A DNA stretch of 64,000 nt from assembly GCA_964529005.1 (NCBI GenBank), contig CAZGUH010000004.1:79453-143452 (forward strand), read 5' to 3'. How positions within the stretch are numbered: the stretch's first letter is position 1; every line of letters starts with the position of its first letter. Made by a program: the position numbers and the translations under genes. The stretch is from CAZGUH01 sp964529005 (GTDB lineage: Bacteria; Actinomycetota; Acidimicrobiia; Acidimicrobiales; Ilumatobacteraceae). Positions 1 to 8,092 of the stretch are shown here, in pieces. The notes beneath the pieces are model-generated. The model was not told the origin of the DNA. It saw only the letters and a program-made list of their open reading frames with translations, and made no database searches.

Positions 1-78
1 GGCGTGTTCGAGGCGCAGGTCGGCAGCTCGTCGGACGACATCCACGGGACGGCGCGCTTCGAGGTGGCGCCGGCGTAG
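1..78 (+). CDS. C-terminal end of a GH3 beta-glucosidase (partial)
   Basis: The first 25 codons are open from the window edge and end in TAG at 76-78. The peptide reads VFEAQVGSSSDDIHGTARF and then EVAPA. This matches the last strand of the fibronectin type III-like domain that closes GH3 beta-glucosidases (pattern VGxSSxDI followed by a short beta strand). The body of the gene lies to the left of the window. It converges on the SDR gene, only 6 bases away. The family call rests on this short tail alone, so it is moderately secure. Confidence 0.6.
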   Translation, partial: GVFEAQVGSSSDDIHGTARFEVAPA

Positions 79-84
79 GCGCGA

Positions 85-888
85 TCAGGCGGAGATCGCG
101 CCTTTCACGCTGACGCCGCCGTCGATGACCAGGGCCTGTCCCGTGATGAACCCCGCCTCCTGCTCGCAGGACAGGAACAGCGCGGCACGAGCGACGTCGT
201 CGGGCGTGCCGAGGCGCTTGAGCATCTGCCGGTCCAAGACGGTCTGACGGTCCGCGTCGGTCCCGGGCTGGTGGGTGTCTCGCTCGTCGGCGTGCGGCAC
301 GAAGCCGACGACGAGGCTGTTGACCCGAACCTGGCACACGCCGTACTCGGCAGCGAGAGATCGCGTCAGGCTCAAGATCGCCCCCTTCGCCGCCGTATAG
401 GCATGCATGCTCGGGTAGCCCGCCAGCGCGGTGATCGACGAGATGTTCAGCACGGAGCTCGGTCGCCCGCCGTCGAGCATCCGTCGCAGCGCATGCTGTG
501 TCACGGCCATGACGGCACGAAGGTTCACTCGAAGCGAGTCGTCGGCGACGTCCATCGACATGTCGTGCAGCGGTCGTTCGCTCCCGCGCCGCAGCTCGTC
601 CACGGCCGCAGCATTGTTCACGAGGATGTCGAGTCCGCCAAAGCGATCCGCGGCGCGCGAGACCAGCAGCTCGGCCGACGCGGCGTCGGCAAGATCGGCC
701 TGGGTGAACCACGCCTCGCCGCCCGCGTCCCGGATCGCGGTCACGACGCGCTCCCCGGCGACGGCGTCACGTCCGGTGACGCACACCTGTGCACCTGCCG
801 CCGCGAACGTCGCGGCGATGGCCGTCCCGATCCCGTGCGTCGAACCGGTGACCAGGGCGCTGCGGCCCTGCAAGCGTCCGTGGATCAG
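85..888 (-). CDS. SDR family NAD(P)-dependent oxidoreductase
   Basis: A classical short-chain dehydrogenase of about 267 residues, cytosolic and likely acting on a hydroxyl/keto pair of a small substrate. The Rossmann motif TGSTHGIG is at about residues 14-21, NNAA is present, and the catalytic set is Ser151, Tyr164 and Lys168 (YTAAK). The C-terminus has the usual GQALVIDGG. The upstream lipoprotein gene stops in a CTGA overlap, so a CTG start at 888 with GGGAGA just before it fits best. An ATG at 945 would add 19 residues that do not look like SDR sequence. It probably shares a transcript with the binding protein of transporter 1. Substrate is unknown. Confidence 0.85.
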   Translation of the reverse strand: MIHGRLQGRSALVTGSTHGIGTAIAATFAAAGAQVCVTGRDAVAGERVVTAIRDAGGEAWFTQADLADAASAELLVSRAADRFGGLDILVNNAAAVDELRRGSERPLHDMSMDVADDSLRVNLRAVMAVTQHALRRMLDGGRPSSVLNISSITALAGYPSMHAYTAAKGAILSLTRSLAAEYGVCQVRVNSLVVGFVPHADERDTHQPGTDADRQTVLDRQMLKRLGTPDDVARAALFLSCEQEAGFITGQALVIDGGVSVKGAISA

Positions 889-1586
889 AACTCTCCCTTG
901 ACGAAGTCCGACGTCACGTTCCAGCACTTGCAGTCGAACTTCCATTCGACCGTGCGGACGTAGTCGGCTCCGTCGAGCTTGCCGGGCCCGAACGATCCAC
1001 CACCGGTGAACGGCAGGTCGACCTCACCGATGTTCGCGATCTCCTCTTGCAGCGAGTCACGAGTCAAGCCGTCGCCGGCAGCATTGCCGGCGGTCTCGAA
1101 TCGCTGGACGATGCTGCAGATCATCTGGACCATGAACCGGCGGTCGTCTTGCGCACGACCGATCGTCTCGCCGGTTCGCGACTCGAAGGTCTCCCTGCAG
1201 GCACGATCGGCGGGAGCCTCCTCCCAGTCCGGCAGCCGCCATTCGGGGCCGCGCTTCATCGTGATGCCGATCGCGCCGTCGAACGTCTCCGGCATGCTCT
1301 GTGTCGTCAGATCCTCGGTGGTGCCCCCAAGGTCCGACACGGCGTANNNNNNNNNNNNNNNNNNNNNNNNNNNNNNNNNNNNNNNNNNNNNNNNNNNNNN
1401 NNNNNNNNNNNNNNNNNNNNNNNNNNNNNNNNNNNNNNNNNNNNNNTCGCCGTCGTCGTCCCCACACGCCACGCCGACGACGGCGAGCACCGCGGCCGCG
1501 CCCAGCGCCGACAGTCGCCGAGCGGCGCGGCGCGTTTCCGAGTCAGTCCGACGGGTGAAGCGATCGGTCGTCGCCGGCATCGTCAT
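885..1586 (-). CDS. Liv-type ABC transporter substrate-binding lipoprotein (interrupted by assembly gap)
   Basis: Extracytoplasmic ligand-binding protein for transporter 1. The N-terminus has basic residues, a hydrophobic stretch and a lipobox ending VGVACGDDD, so it should be lipid-anchored. The last 150 or so residues have the look of the C-terminal lobe of a periplasmic binding protein type 1 and include Cys pairs (a CKC motif near the end). The start at 1586 (ATG) has GGGGG 8 bases upstream; an upstream ATG at 1616 has no such site. The run of N at 1347-1446 cuts the gene. Family members are about 400 residues while only about 200 are visible, so roughly half of the protein is missing from the assembly. 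Its promoter region carries motif A and motif B. Confidence 0.8.
   Translation of the reverse strand: MTMPATTDRFTRRTDSETRRAARRLSALGAAAVLAVVGVACGDDDGXXXXXXXXXXXXXXXXXXXXXXXXXXXXXXXXXXYAVSDLGGTTEDLTTQSMPETFDGAIGITMKRGPEWRLPDWEEAPADRACRETFESRTGETIGRAQDDRRFMVQMICSIVQRFETAGNAAGDGLTRDSLQEEIANIGEVDLPFTGGGSFGPGKLDGADYVRTVEWKFDCKCWNVTSDFVKGEF
1347..1446. other. Assembly gap (100 N) inside a binding-protein gene
   Basis: Exactly 100 N, the usual placeholder for a gap of unknown size. The flanking pieces are the lipobox end and the C-terminal lobe of one binding protein, so several hundred coding bases are probably missing. Confidence 0.95.
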
Positions 1587-1631
1587 GGCAAGAGCCCCCT
1601 TATCACAGCCGTCCACCGAACTCTAAGGTAC

Positions 1632-1648
1632 TTATCGATTCTAGACAA
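1632..1648. promoter_or_regulatory. Motif A site 1, upstream of binding protein 1
   Basis: On the minus strand this reads TTGTCTAGAATCGATAA, with the shared TTGTC arm and ATCGATA core. It lies 46-62 bases upstream of the binding-protein start at 1586, between two genes of the same strand, so this gene appears to have its own promoter. Confidence 0.5.
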
Positions 1649-1656
1649 ACTATTTT

Positions 1657-1669
1657 TACGTTGTACGGT
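1657..1669. promoter_or_regulatory. Motif B site 1 (TACGTTGTACGGT)
   Basis: A partly palindromic 13-mer just upstream of motif A site 1. Its last base overlaps the stop codon of the transporter fusion gene. Near-identical copies occur at 32532-32544 and 49697-49705, each ahead of a metabolic or transport gene. It resembles TetR/GntR-type operators in general form only. Confidence 0.4.
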
Positions 1670-4437
1670 CACAGTCCTGCCGTGGCCGGGCCGCTCCGCT
1701 GGATCGCTCGCTCGTCCGTGCCGAGGTACGACGCGATCACGGCCGGATCGGCGCGCACCGCTTCGGGTGCGCCGTGGGCGATGACCTGGCCCGAGGAGAG
1801 GCAATAGACGCGGTCCGAGATCGACATCACCAGCGGCATGTCGTGCTCGATGATGACGAGCGACGCGTCCAGTTCACGCTGGATGCGCTGGAGCAGCGGT
1901 CCGAACGCCTCGGTCTCGCGCTGGGCGACGCCCGCGGTCGGCTCGTCGAGGAGCATCAGCCGTGGCGCCTGGGCGACGAGGCATGTCAGCTCGACGATGC
2001 GACGTGTGCCGGTGGAGAGATCGGCGACGTAGTGGTCGGCGTAGCGGCCGAGGCCCATGAAGCTGATGTACTCCTCCGCCAGGAGCGCCTTCGTGCGTTC
2101 GACGCGGCGCGAGCGCGGTGATCCGACGATGACCGACGCCAGATGGCTCCGCTCGGACGTCTCCAGCGCGACTTGCACCGTCTCCCTGACGCTCAGATCG
2201 GGGAACAGGCGAGCACTCTGGAACAGCCGGCCGACGCCGAGGAGCGCCCGCTCGTGCACGGCCTTCGTCGTCGCGTCGACGCCGAGAATCTCGATGCGGC
2301 CATGGGTCGGCCGGACGAGCCCGGACACGACGTTCATCAACGTCGACTTGCCCGCCCCGTTCGTGCCGATCAGACCGATCGTCTCACCGTGACGCACCTC
2401 GATCGACACACCGTCGAGCGCGACGACGCCGCCGAACCGGACCGCCACGTCGATCGTGCGCAGCGCGAGCTGCCCGCTCGCTACCGGGGCGTCGGCGCGC
2501 GATCGCGCGCTCAACGTCCGCGGTCTGACCGGCGTCGCGCCCCGGTCGCCTGCGAAGCGAGCTGCGAGGACATCGCGGCCCCGGTTGACGATCTGGACGA
2601 GCCCGCCGGGGAAGTACATCAGCAGCACGAGCAAGCCCAAGCCACTGGTCGCCAACGTCACCGTGGTGCTGGAGCCGAAGATCGCCGGGAGCCCGACGAC
2701 GTAGACGGCGCCGAGGATCGCGCCGAGGATCGATCCCATGCCACCGATCACGGCCATCGCGATCACGTTCAGCGACGTCGTGGGAACGAAGCGCTCGTAG
2801 GAGAACTGCACGTACAGGCCGCCGAGCAGGCCGCCGGACAGGGACGCGATGGCGCCGGAGAGCCCGAACGCCATCAGCTTCGTGCGCGCCGCTCCGAGGC
2901 CGAAGGACGACGCGGCTGCCTCGTTCTCGCGGACGGCGATGATCGACCTGCCGATGCCGCTCTTGCGCAGGCGTCGAAGCGCGACGACGACCACGAGGAA
3001 GATGACGAGCACGAAGTAGTAGAACGATCGCTGCGGAGCAAGTTCGATGCCGAGGATGGAGGCTCGCGGTAGGAACGCTCTGGTCGTGCCGCCGAGGACC
3101 CACGCGCGGCTGAAGAAGTACGTGCTGCAGGCGACGGCGAAGGCCAGGGTCGCGATCGCGAGCAAGACGCCGCGGACGCGCAGGGCGGGAAAGCCGATCA
3201 CCAGCGCGGCGATCGCGCCGAGAACCGTCGCCGCGGCGAGCGCGCCGAGGTACGGCACGCCCTCGGAGACGAGCCGCGCGGTGAACAGGGCGCCGAGTCC
3301 GACGAACGCGAACTGACCCAACGAGAGCTGCCCGCCCCAGCCGGTCAACACCGTGACGGACAACGCCACCATCGCGTAGACGATGACTTGGCTGAACAGC
3401 AGGATGTCCCCTGACGACCCGAACAGCAGCGGCAGAACCACCACGAACGCCGCGACGACCGCCCCGACCGCCGCCTTGAGAGCCCGGCGCAGCTCCGGGG
3501 CTTCGGCGCGAGCGCCCGATCTCGGGCTTCGAGGCGTCAGCGCGAGGCCTTCGGAACCCGGCTCGACGCTGCGTCGCAGGTTGGGCGCGAAGAGCAACAG
3601 GAGCAGGATCCCGCCGAACAGCATGGCATCGATGATGCTCGGACTGTCGACGTTGAAGAACGTCACAGCTTCGATGATCCCGATCGCGATGCCGGCGACG
3701 ACCGTCCGCGGGATCGAGACCAATCCCCCGACGAGGGCAGCGGCGAGTGCTCTGACCAACAGGTTCGGGCCCAGCAGGTCGCCGGTGGTGAGCGACGTGC
3801 CCGATCGCAACGGGATCACCAAGATCGCGCTCAACGCCGAGAGCACGCCGGCGATCGCCCAGACCGTCGTGGAGATGCGCTTGGGGCTGATGCCCGACAG
3901 CGTCGCCGCGTCCCTGTTGTCCGCTCCGGCGCGCACCGCCAGCCCGAGGGGCGTGCGCGTCAGGAAGATCGTCAAGCCGACGACGGCCGCGGGGATGAAG
4001 GCGAGCGTCATGAAGTGCTCGCTGCGCAGGATCAGGTCGCCGAGCTCGACGCGCCTGTCGAGCGGGGACGGGTAGGGCGCCGAACGTCGGGGCTTCGGCA
4101 GGAGCAGCTCGAGCAGCAGCAGGAGCTGGGCCACCCCGATCGTCGCGATCAGGACGGTCACCCGAGGCGCGCTGAACAGCCGGCGGACCACCGCCAACTC
4201 CACGAGCGTGCCCACCCCGGCGCCGATGAGGATCGCGAAGGCGAAGGCGACGAAGTAGTTCCAGCCGTGGTCGAGGACCAGGCGGCTGAGGATCAGCGCC
4301 GCGATCGCCCCGATCTGCCCCTGCGCGAGGTTGATCACGTGGGCGCTGCGGAAGATCAAGACGATGCCCGCTGCGAGCAACGAGTAGGTCAAGCCCGTCA
4401 CGGCCCCGACGACGACGATCTCGATGGTGATGTTCAT
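1669..4437 (-). CDS. Fused Liv-type permease/permease/ATPase (LivH-LivM-LivG in one chain)
   Basis: A single 922-residue protein carrying three normally separate ABC transporter subunits. Residues about 1-290 are a LivH-type permease (start MNITIEIVVVGAVTGL, with the INLAQGQ motif). About 320-640 are a LivM-type permease (GWGGQLSLGQFAF). About 680-922 are a LivG-type ATPase with Walker A GTNGAGKST, signature LSTGTRR and Walker B LMLLDEPTAG. The ATG at 4437 overlaps the TGA of the upstream MFS-ATPase gene (ATGA). The reading frame is continuous across the linkers, so the fusion is not an artefact of a missed stop. With its neighbours it would form a complete importer for an amino-acid-like or carboxylate ligand; the ligand is not known. 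Confidence 0.9.
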   Translation of the reverse strand: MNITIEIVVVGAVTGLTYSLLAAGIVLIFRSAHVINLAQGQIGAIAALILSRLVLDHGWNYFVAFAFAILIGAGVGTLVELAVVRRLFSAPRVTVLIATIGVAQLLLLLELLLPKPRRSAPYPSPLDRRVELGDLILRSEHFMTLAFIPAAVVGLTIFLTRTPLGLAVRAGADNRDAATLSGISPKRISTTVWAIAGVLSALSAILVIPLRSGTSLTTGDLLGPNLLVRALAAALVGGLVSIPRTVVAGIAIGIIEAVTFFNVDSPSIIDAMLFGGILLLLLFAPNLRRSVEPGSEGLALTPRSPRSGARAEAPELRRALKAAVGAVVAAFVVVLPLLFGSSGDILLFSQVIVYAMVALSVTVLTGWGGQLSLGQFAFVGLGALFTARLVSEGVPYLGALAAATVLGAIAALVIGFPALRVRGVLLAIATLAFAVACSTYFFSRAWVLGGTTRAFLPRASILGIELAPQRSFYYFVLVIFLVVVVALRRLRKSGIGRSIIAVRENEAAASSFGLGAARTKLMAFGLSGAIASLSGGLLGGLYVQFSYERFVPTTSLNVIAMAVIGGMGSILGAILGAVYVVGLPAIFGSSTTVTLATSGLGLLVLLMYFPGGLVQIVNRGRDVLAARFAGDRGATPVRPRTLSARSRADAPVASGQLALRTIDVAVRFGGVVALDGVSIEVRHGETIGLIGTNGAGKSTLMNVVSGLVRPTHGRIEILGVDATTKAVHERALLGVGRLFQSARLFPDLSVRETVQVALETSERSHLASVIVGSPRSRRVERTKALLAEEYISFMGLGRYADHYVADLSTGTRRIVELTCLVAQAPRLMLLDEPTAGVAQRETEAFGPLLQRIQRELDASLVIIEHDMPLVMSISDRVYCLSSGQVIAHGAPEAVRADPAVIASYLGTDERAIQRSGPATAGL

Positions 4438-6629
4438 CCGCTCTCGCCAGCCGTGCTGAAGAAGACCGCGCGAACGAGGTCGCCGCGCTCGGCGAGCTCC
4501 GCCGCCGGCCCCTCGAAGCGCACGCTCCCCTTCTCCATGAACAGCGCACGATCGGCCAAGGACAGTGCGATGTTGACCGATTGCTCCACGATGATCATCG
4601 TCATCCCCTCGTCCTTCAGCCGATCGATCACCTTGAAAAGGTCTTGCACGACGACGGGCGCGAGGCCGAGCGACAGCTCGTCGATGATCAGCAACTTCGG
4701 CTCGAGGAGCAGGGCTCGGGCGAGGGTCAGCATCTGCTGCTGGCCACCCGACAGCACGCCCGCCGGCGCGTCGAATCGATCGCCGAGCTGGGGGAACATC
4801 TCCACCACGTGGTCGATCCGGGCGCGGGCCTTGCTCGGATCGGCAGCGAGCGTGTGTGCGCCGACCAGCAGGTTCTCGCGCACGGTCATCGACGGGAACA
4901 CCCCCTTGCCGCCGGACGCCTGGGCGATGCCGAGCTTCACGCGACGGGTCGGCTCGGCGAACGTGATCGCGCTGCCGTCGACGCGCACCATCCCGCGGTC
5001 CGGCATGCCGAGCCCGGAGATGACCCGGGCCACGGTCGACTTGCCCGCCCCGTTCGTTCCCAGCAGCGCGACGACCTCGCCCGGCTGCACCGTGAACGAC
5101 ACGTCGAACAGGACCTGTACCGGGCCGTAGGAGAAGTCGACGTGATGGAGCTCGAGCCGCGGTGGCGTACGCGTCGTGCGGCGAGCAGCGGCCTGCGCTT
5201 GCTCCTCGCGCAGGTCGGCGACGGTCATGGCGATGTCCTGGCGGACGAACCGCGCGCCGTAGATGATCAGCCCTCCGCCGGCGAGCGCGGCGACCGGCAT
5301 GACGATCGCCACCGCCGCCTGCTCGTTGAGAGCAGACGAGATGCCGGCCGCGATCACGGCGCCGCCCACGCCGCCGACCAAGGTCAGGTAGAGCCCGACG
5401 GTCGCGAAGCCGACGGACCTGTACCGGTACGGGGTGACCGAGGCGATGACCGCATCCGCCGGAACGAGCGCGGACGCCGTCAACACACCTTGCAACACCG
5501 CGACCGCCATGTACCAGTAGACGGTCGGCATGTAGACCGACACCGGCAGCGTGATGCCCAGCAGGATGATGGCGAGCCCGATGAAGATCACGGAACGCTC
5601 GGGCGCGCGACGGAACAACCGGTCGCCGTATCGGCCGCCGATCATCGCGCCGACGACGCTGCCGCTGGCCACGATCGTAGTGACGATCGCCCGTCCCCAG
5701 GCGTCGAGGCCGAACCGCCGCTCGAGGATCAGGTTGATGAAGATCGGTGTGCTGACGATGCCGAACCCGAGAGCGCCGTAGCCGACGAGGAAGAAGTAGA
5801 AGGTCTTGATCTTGCGCAGCCGCCCGAAGACGGCGGAGAAGGAGGCCGGCACATCGTCCGGTTCCGCGTCGAGACCTGCGCCGATGACCGCTTCGCGCTC
5901 GTTCGAACCACGCGCCGGCTCGCGCAGGAAGAACGCGACGAGGGCGAGCAACAGCGCCGGCGCGGCGAGGAACACGAACGCCCACCGCCATCCGGCGACA
6001 CCGCCGATCGCCGTCGCCAGCGCGCCGGCGAGCAAGGGCCCCCCGAACCGGCCGATGGCGTGCGCGGAGTCGTGCAGGGCGAAGATCCGGCTGCGGCCGC
6101 CGACGGGATACGTGTCGGCGAGCAGGGGCTTCTGCACGGGCCCTTCGTTCGCCTTGCCGACACCCGTCGCCAGCCTCGCCGCGACGAGTTGCCAGCCGGA
6201 CTGCGCGGCCCCGGTCAGCCCGGCGCACGCCACCCACACCGCAGACAGCACACCGATCAGAGACGTTCGACGGACGCGATCGGCGAGGAACCCGATCGGC
6301 ACGGCGGCGGCGAACACCATGAGGCCACCGACGGCGCCGCTGATGGCGATCACGAAGTCGTTGACGTCGAGAGCCCGCTGGATGTCCGGCGCGAAGATGG
6401 CGAACGCGATGTAGTCGAACTCGTTGACGATGTTCAGCCCCATCAGGACGATCAGCGTCGCGACGCCGCCCTTGCGGAGCACCGCCCGCAGCCCGATGGC
6501 CTCCTCGCCCACGCCGGGGAGCAGGTCGTCGGGCAACTCGACGGGAGCGTCACGCTGCGCCTGCGCACGCGCACGCTCGGCCTCGCCGGCGAGCACCGCG
6601 CTGACGAGCGATGAGGTGTCGTCGTCCAT
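4434..6629 (-). CDS. MFS transporter fused to a LivF-type ABC ATPase
   Basis: A 731-residue chimera. After a polar N-terminus, residues about 52-480 form a 12-helix major facilitator domain (conserved LADRVRR loop between helices 2 and 3). From about residue 490 there is a LivF-like ATPase with Walker A GTNGAGKST, Q-loop region QASGGKGVF, signature LSGGQQQ and Walker B LLIIDE. The ATG at 6629 has GAGGTC 9 bases upstream and is preferred over an in-frame GTG at 6719, which would abut motif A. It is the first gene of a two-gene unit with the LivHMG fusion and supplies the second ATPase that the fusion lacks. Joining a secondary-transporter fold to an ABC ATPase is unusual. Whether the MFS part transports, exports or only senses cannot be told from sequence. 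Confidence 0.88.
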   Translation of the reverse strand: MDDDTSSLVSAVLAGEAERARAQAQRDAPVELPDDLLPGVGEEAIGLRAVLRKGGVATLIVLMGLNIVNEFDYIAFAIFAPDIQRALDVNDFVIAISGAVGGLMVFAAAVPIGFLADRVRRTSLIGVLSAVWVACAGLTGAAQSGWQLVAARLATGVGKANEGPVQKPLLADTYPVGGRSRIFALHDSAHAIGRFGGPLLAGALATAIGGVAGWRWAFVFLAAPALLLALVAFFLREPARGSNEREAVIGAGLDAEPDDVPASFSAVFGRLRKIKTFYFFLVGYGALGFGIVSTPIFINLILERRFGLDAWGRAIVTTIVASGSVVGAMIGGRYGDRLFRRAPERSVIFIGLAIILLGITLPVSVYMPTVYWYMAVAVLQGVLTASALVPADAVIASVTPYRYRSVGFATVGLYLTLVGGVGGAVIAAGISSALNEQAAVAIVMPVAALAGGGLIIYGARFVRQDIAMTVADLREEQAQAAARRTTRTPPRLELHHVDFSYGPVQVLFDVSFTVQPGEVVALLGTNGAGKSTVARVISGLGMPDRGMVRVDGSAITFAEPTRRVKLGIAQASGGKGVFPSMTVRENLLVGAHTLAADPSKARARIDHVVEMFPQLGDRFDAPAGVLSGGQQQMLTLARALLLEPKLLIIDELSLGLAPVVVQDLFKVIDRLKDEGMTMIIVEQSVNIALSLADRALFMEKGSVRFEGPAAELAERGDLVRAVFFSTAGESG

Positions 6630-6719
6630 CGACTGGATGACCTCGAGAGGACCGTGCTCGGATTGTGACAACAGTGCTCCTGCGCGTCCGTGCGGAAGGG
6701 CTTCGTCGGACCTTATCAC

Positions 6720-6738
6720 TTGTCAAGAATCGATAATA
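6720..6738. promoter_or_regulatory. Motif A site 2, divergent promoter
   Basis: Reads TTGTCAAGAATCGATAATA on the plus strand. It sits in the 127-base region between the divergent MFS-ATPase gene and the cupredoxin gene, so one site could control both. It ends about 18 bases before the cupredoxin ATG. Confidence 0.55.
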
Positions 6739-6756
6739 GTGGGATCATTCAGGCCC

Positions 6757-7977
6757 ATGGGACGCGACGGCGCCGTGCGCCGACACGTTGTGGCGCGGGG
6801 TGCGGCTGCGATCGGTCTCGCTTGCGCCGCGGCGCTCGTCAGCGCGGCGTGCGCGACGTTGCGCGGAGCACAACCGATCAACGTCGGCTCCGACGAGACC
6901 GTCGAGGTCATCGCTGGAGGGGAGCTGCGCGACGTCGACGCGAGCTACGTGAGGTTCTTCCCTCGCTCGCTTCGCGTCCACGCCGGAGACGCGATCCGCT
7001 TCACGAACTGGGCGGAGGGCGAGCCGCACACCGTCGCCCTCGGGCGGCTCGTGGACGAGGCGGCGCGGCAGATCGCATCCCTCGGGCAGCGGCCGTCACC
7101 GGTCGACGTGGCGAACCTTCCTGCCGTCCAAGCGCTCCCCTCCCCCTTCGAGGCGACGGGCCCGACCGGCGCGGCGCCGTTCGCCGGGCCCTGCGTCACC
7201 TCCGACGTCGGCGACGACGACGGCCCCGGGTGCGACACGGAGCTCGGAGACTTCGACGGACGACCGGCGCTGTACAGCACCGGGTTGCTCGACGCGGGAG
7301 AGATCACGACGATCCGCCTCAGCGAGGACATCCCGCCCGGAACGTACGGGTACGTCGATCTCGCCCACCCCGAGGTGATGTGGGGGGAGATCGTGGTCGT
7401 CGAGCCGGGCGAGGACGTCGCCGAGCCCGGCGATGCCATGGATCGAGCCGACGACGAGCTCGACGTCGCGTACCGTACCCTGGCGGGCGTCGCCCCGCTC
7501 GCGGCCGGCATCAGCGCCACCAATGCGGTGGCCGGGATTCCGTCGGAAGCCGGCTTCGACTACCTCGCCACGTTCGGCTTGGCGCCGTACCGCATCACCG
7601 CCGGCGACACGGTCACGTGGCAGATCTTCGGCACGCACTCGATCACGTTCAACCCGACGGAGGAAGCGAAGGACGGACTGGTCGTCGAGGTCGACGGCGA
7701 GTTGCGCCTCAACGACGCTGCCTGGATGCCGTCGTCGCCGGTGTCGCAGTCGGGCACGCAGTCCGCCCGCGACGGGGTCTCGGAGATCACGGTCATCGAC
7801 GGTGGAACCTGGGACGGCGAAGGCTTCCACAACTCGGGCATCTTCCGGTCGTTCCCGCCGAGCCTCGTCTCGTACTCGCTGACGTTCTCCACGCCCGGCG
7901 AGTACAGCTACCACAGCCTCGTGTCCCCGGAGATGAAGGGGACGATCATCGTCGAGTCGGCGGACGGGACGTCGTGA
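6757..7977 (+). CDS. Secreted lipoprotein with two cupredoxin-like domains
   Basis: A 406-residue exported protein. A basic N-terminus and an Ala-rich hydrophobic segment end in SAACATL, a lipobox, so it should be anchored outside the membrane. Two plastocyanin-like beta sandwiches follow. Each has the lead-in VxAGDxIxFTNW or ITAGDTVTWQIFG, a His in the middle strand (EPHTVALG; GTHSITF) and a C-terminal strand such as GEYSYHS. The second repeat keeps several candidate copper ligands (THS and YHS His), whereas the first lacks an obvious Cys ligand, so metal binding is uncertain. It is followed by a 4-base overlap with a small membrane peptide gene and then an LLM flavoprotein. A role in extracellular redox or ligand capture is an inference. 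Confidence 0.75.
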   Translation: MGRDGAVRRHVVARGAAAIGLACAAALVSAACATLRGAQPINVGSDETVEVIAGGELRDVDASYVRFFPRSLRVHAGDAIRFTNWAEGEPHTVALGRLVDEAARQIASLGQRPSPVDVANLPAVQALPSPFEATGPTGAAPFAGPCVTSDVGDDDGPGCDTELGDFDGRPALYSTGLLDAGEITTIRLSEDIPPGTYGYVDLAHPEVMWGEIVVVEPGEDVAEPGDAMDRADDELDVAYRTLAGVAPLAAGISATNAVAGIPSEAGFDYLATFGLAPYRITAGDTVTWQIFGTHSITFNPTEEAKDGLVVEVDGELRLNDAAWMPSSPVSQSGTQSARDGVSEITVIDGGTWDGEGFHNSGIFRSFPPSLVSYSLTFSTPGEYSYHSLVSPEMKGTIIVESADGTS

Positions 7978-8087
7978 GAAGGGCCGTGTTCGCTCGTTGG
8001 TGTCCGTACATCGTGCTGGTCGCCGTCGTCGTCGCGATGGTGGCGCTGGGGCTGGCGCTGCCGTTGATCTTCGGATCGAAGGGGTGA
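7974..8087 (+). CDS. Small single-pass membrane peptide (37 residues)
   Basis: GTG at 7974 overlaps the TGA of the cupredoxin gene (GTGA) and the frame closes at 8085-8087. The product starts VRRAVFARWCPY, runs through one hydrophobic helix rich in Val, Ala and Leu, and ends FGSKG. There is no homologue I can name. The translational coupling and the coherent transmembrane profile argue that it is real. It could be a membrane partner or stabiliser of the cupredoxin lipoprotein. Confidence 0.55.
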   Translation: MRRAVFARWCPYIVLVAVVVAMVALGLALPLIFGSKG

Positions 8088-8092
8088 CCGGC

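Noticed and set aside
1669..6237. A single 1522-codon frame covering both transporter 1 genes
   Set aside because: Upstream of 4437 this frame is a low-complexity shadow of the MFS-ATPase gene in another frame. The real genes are joined by an ATGA overlap.
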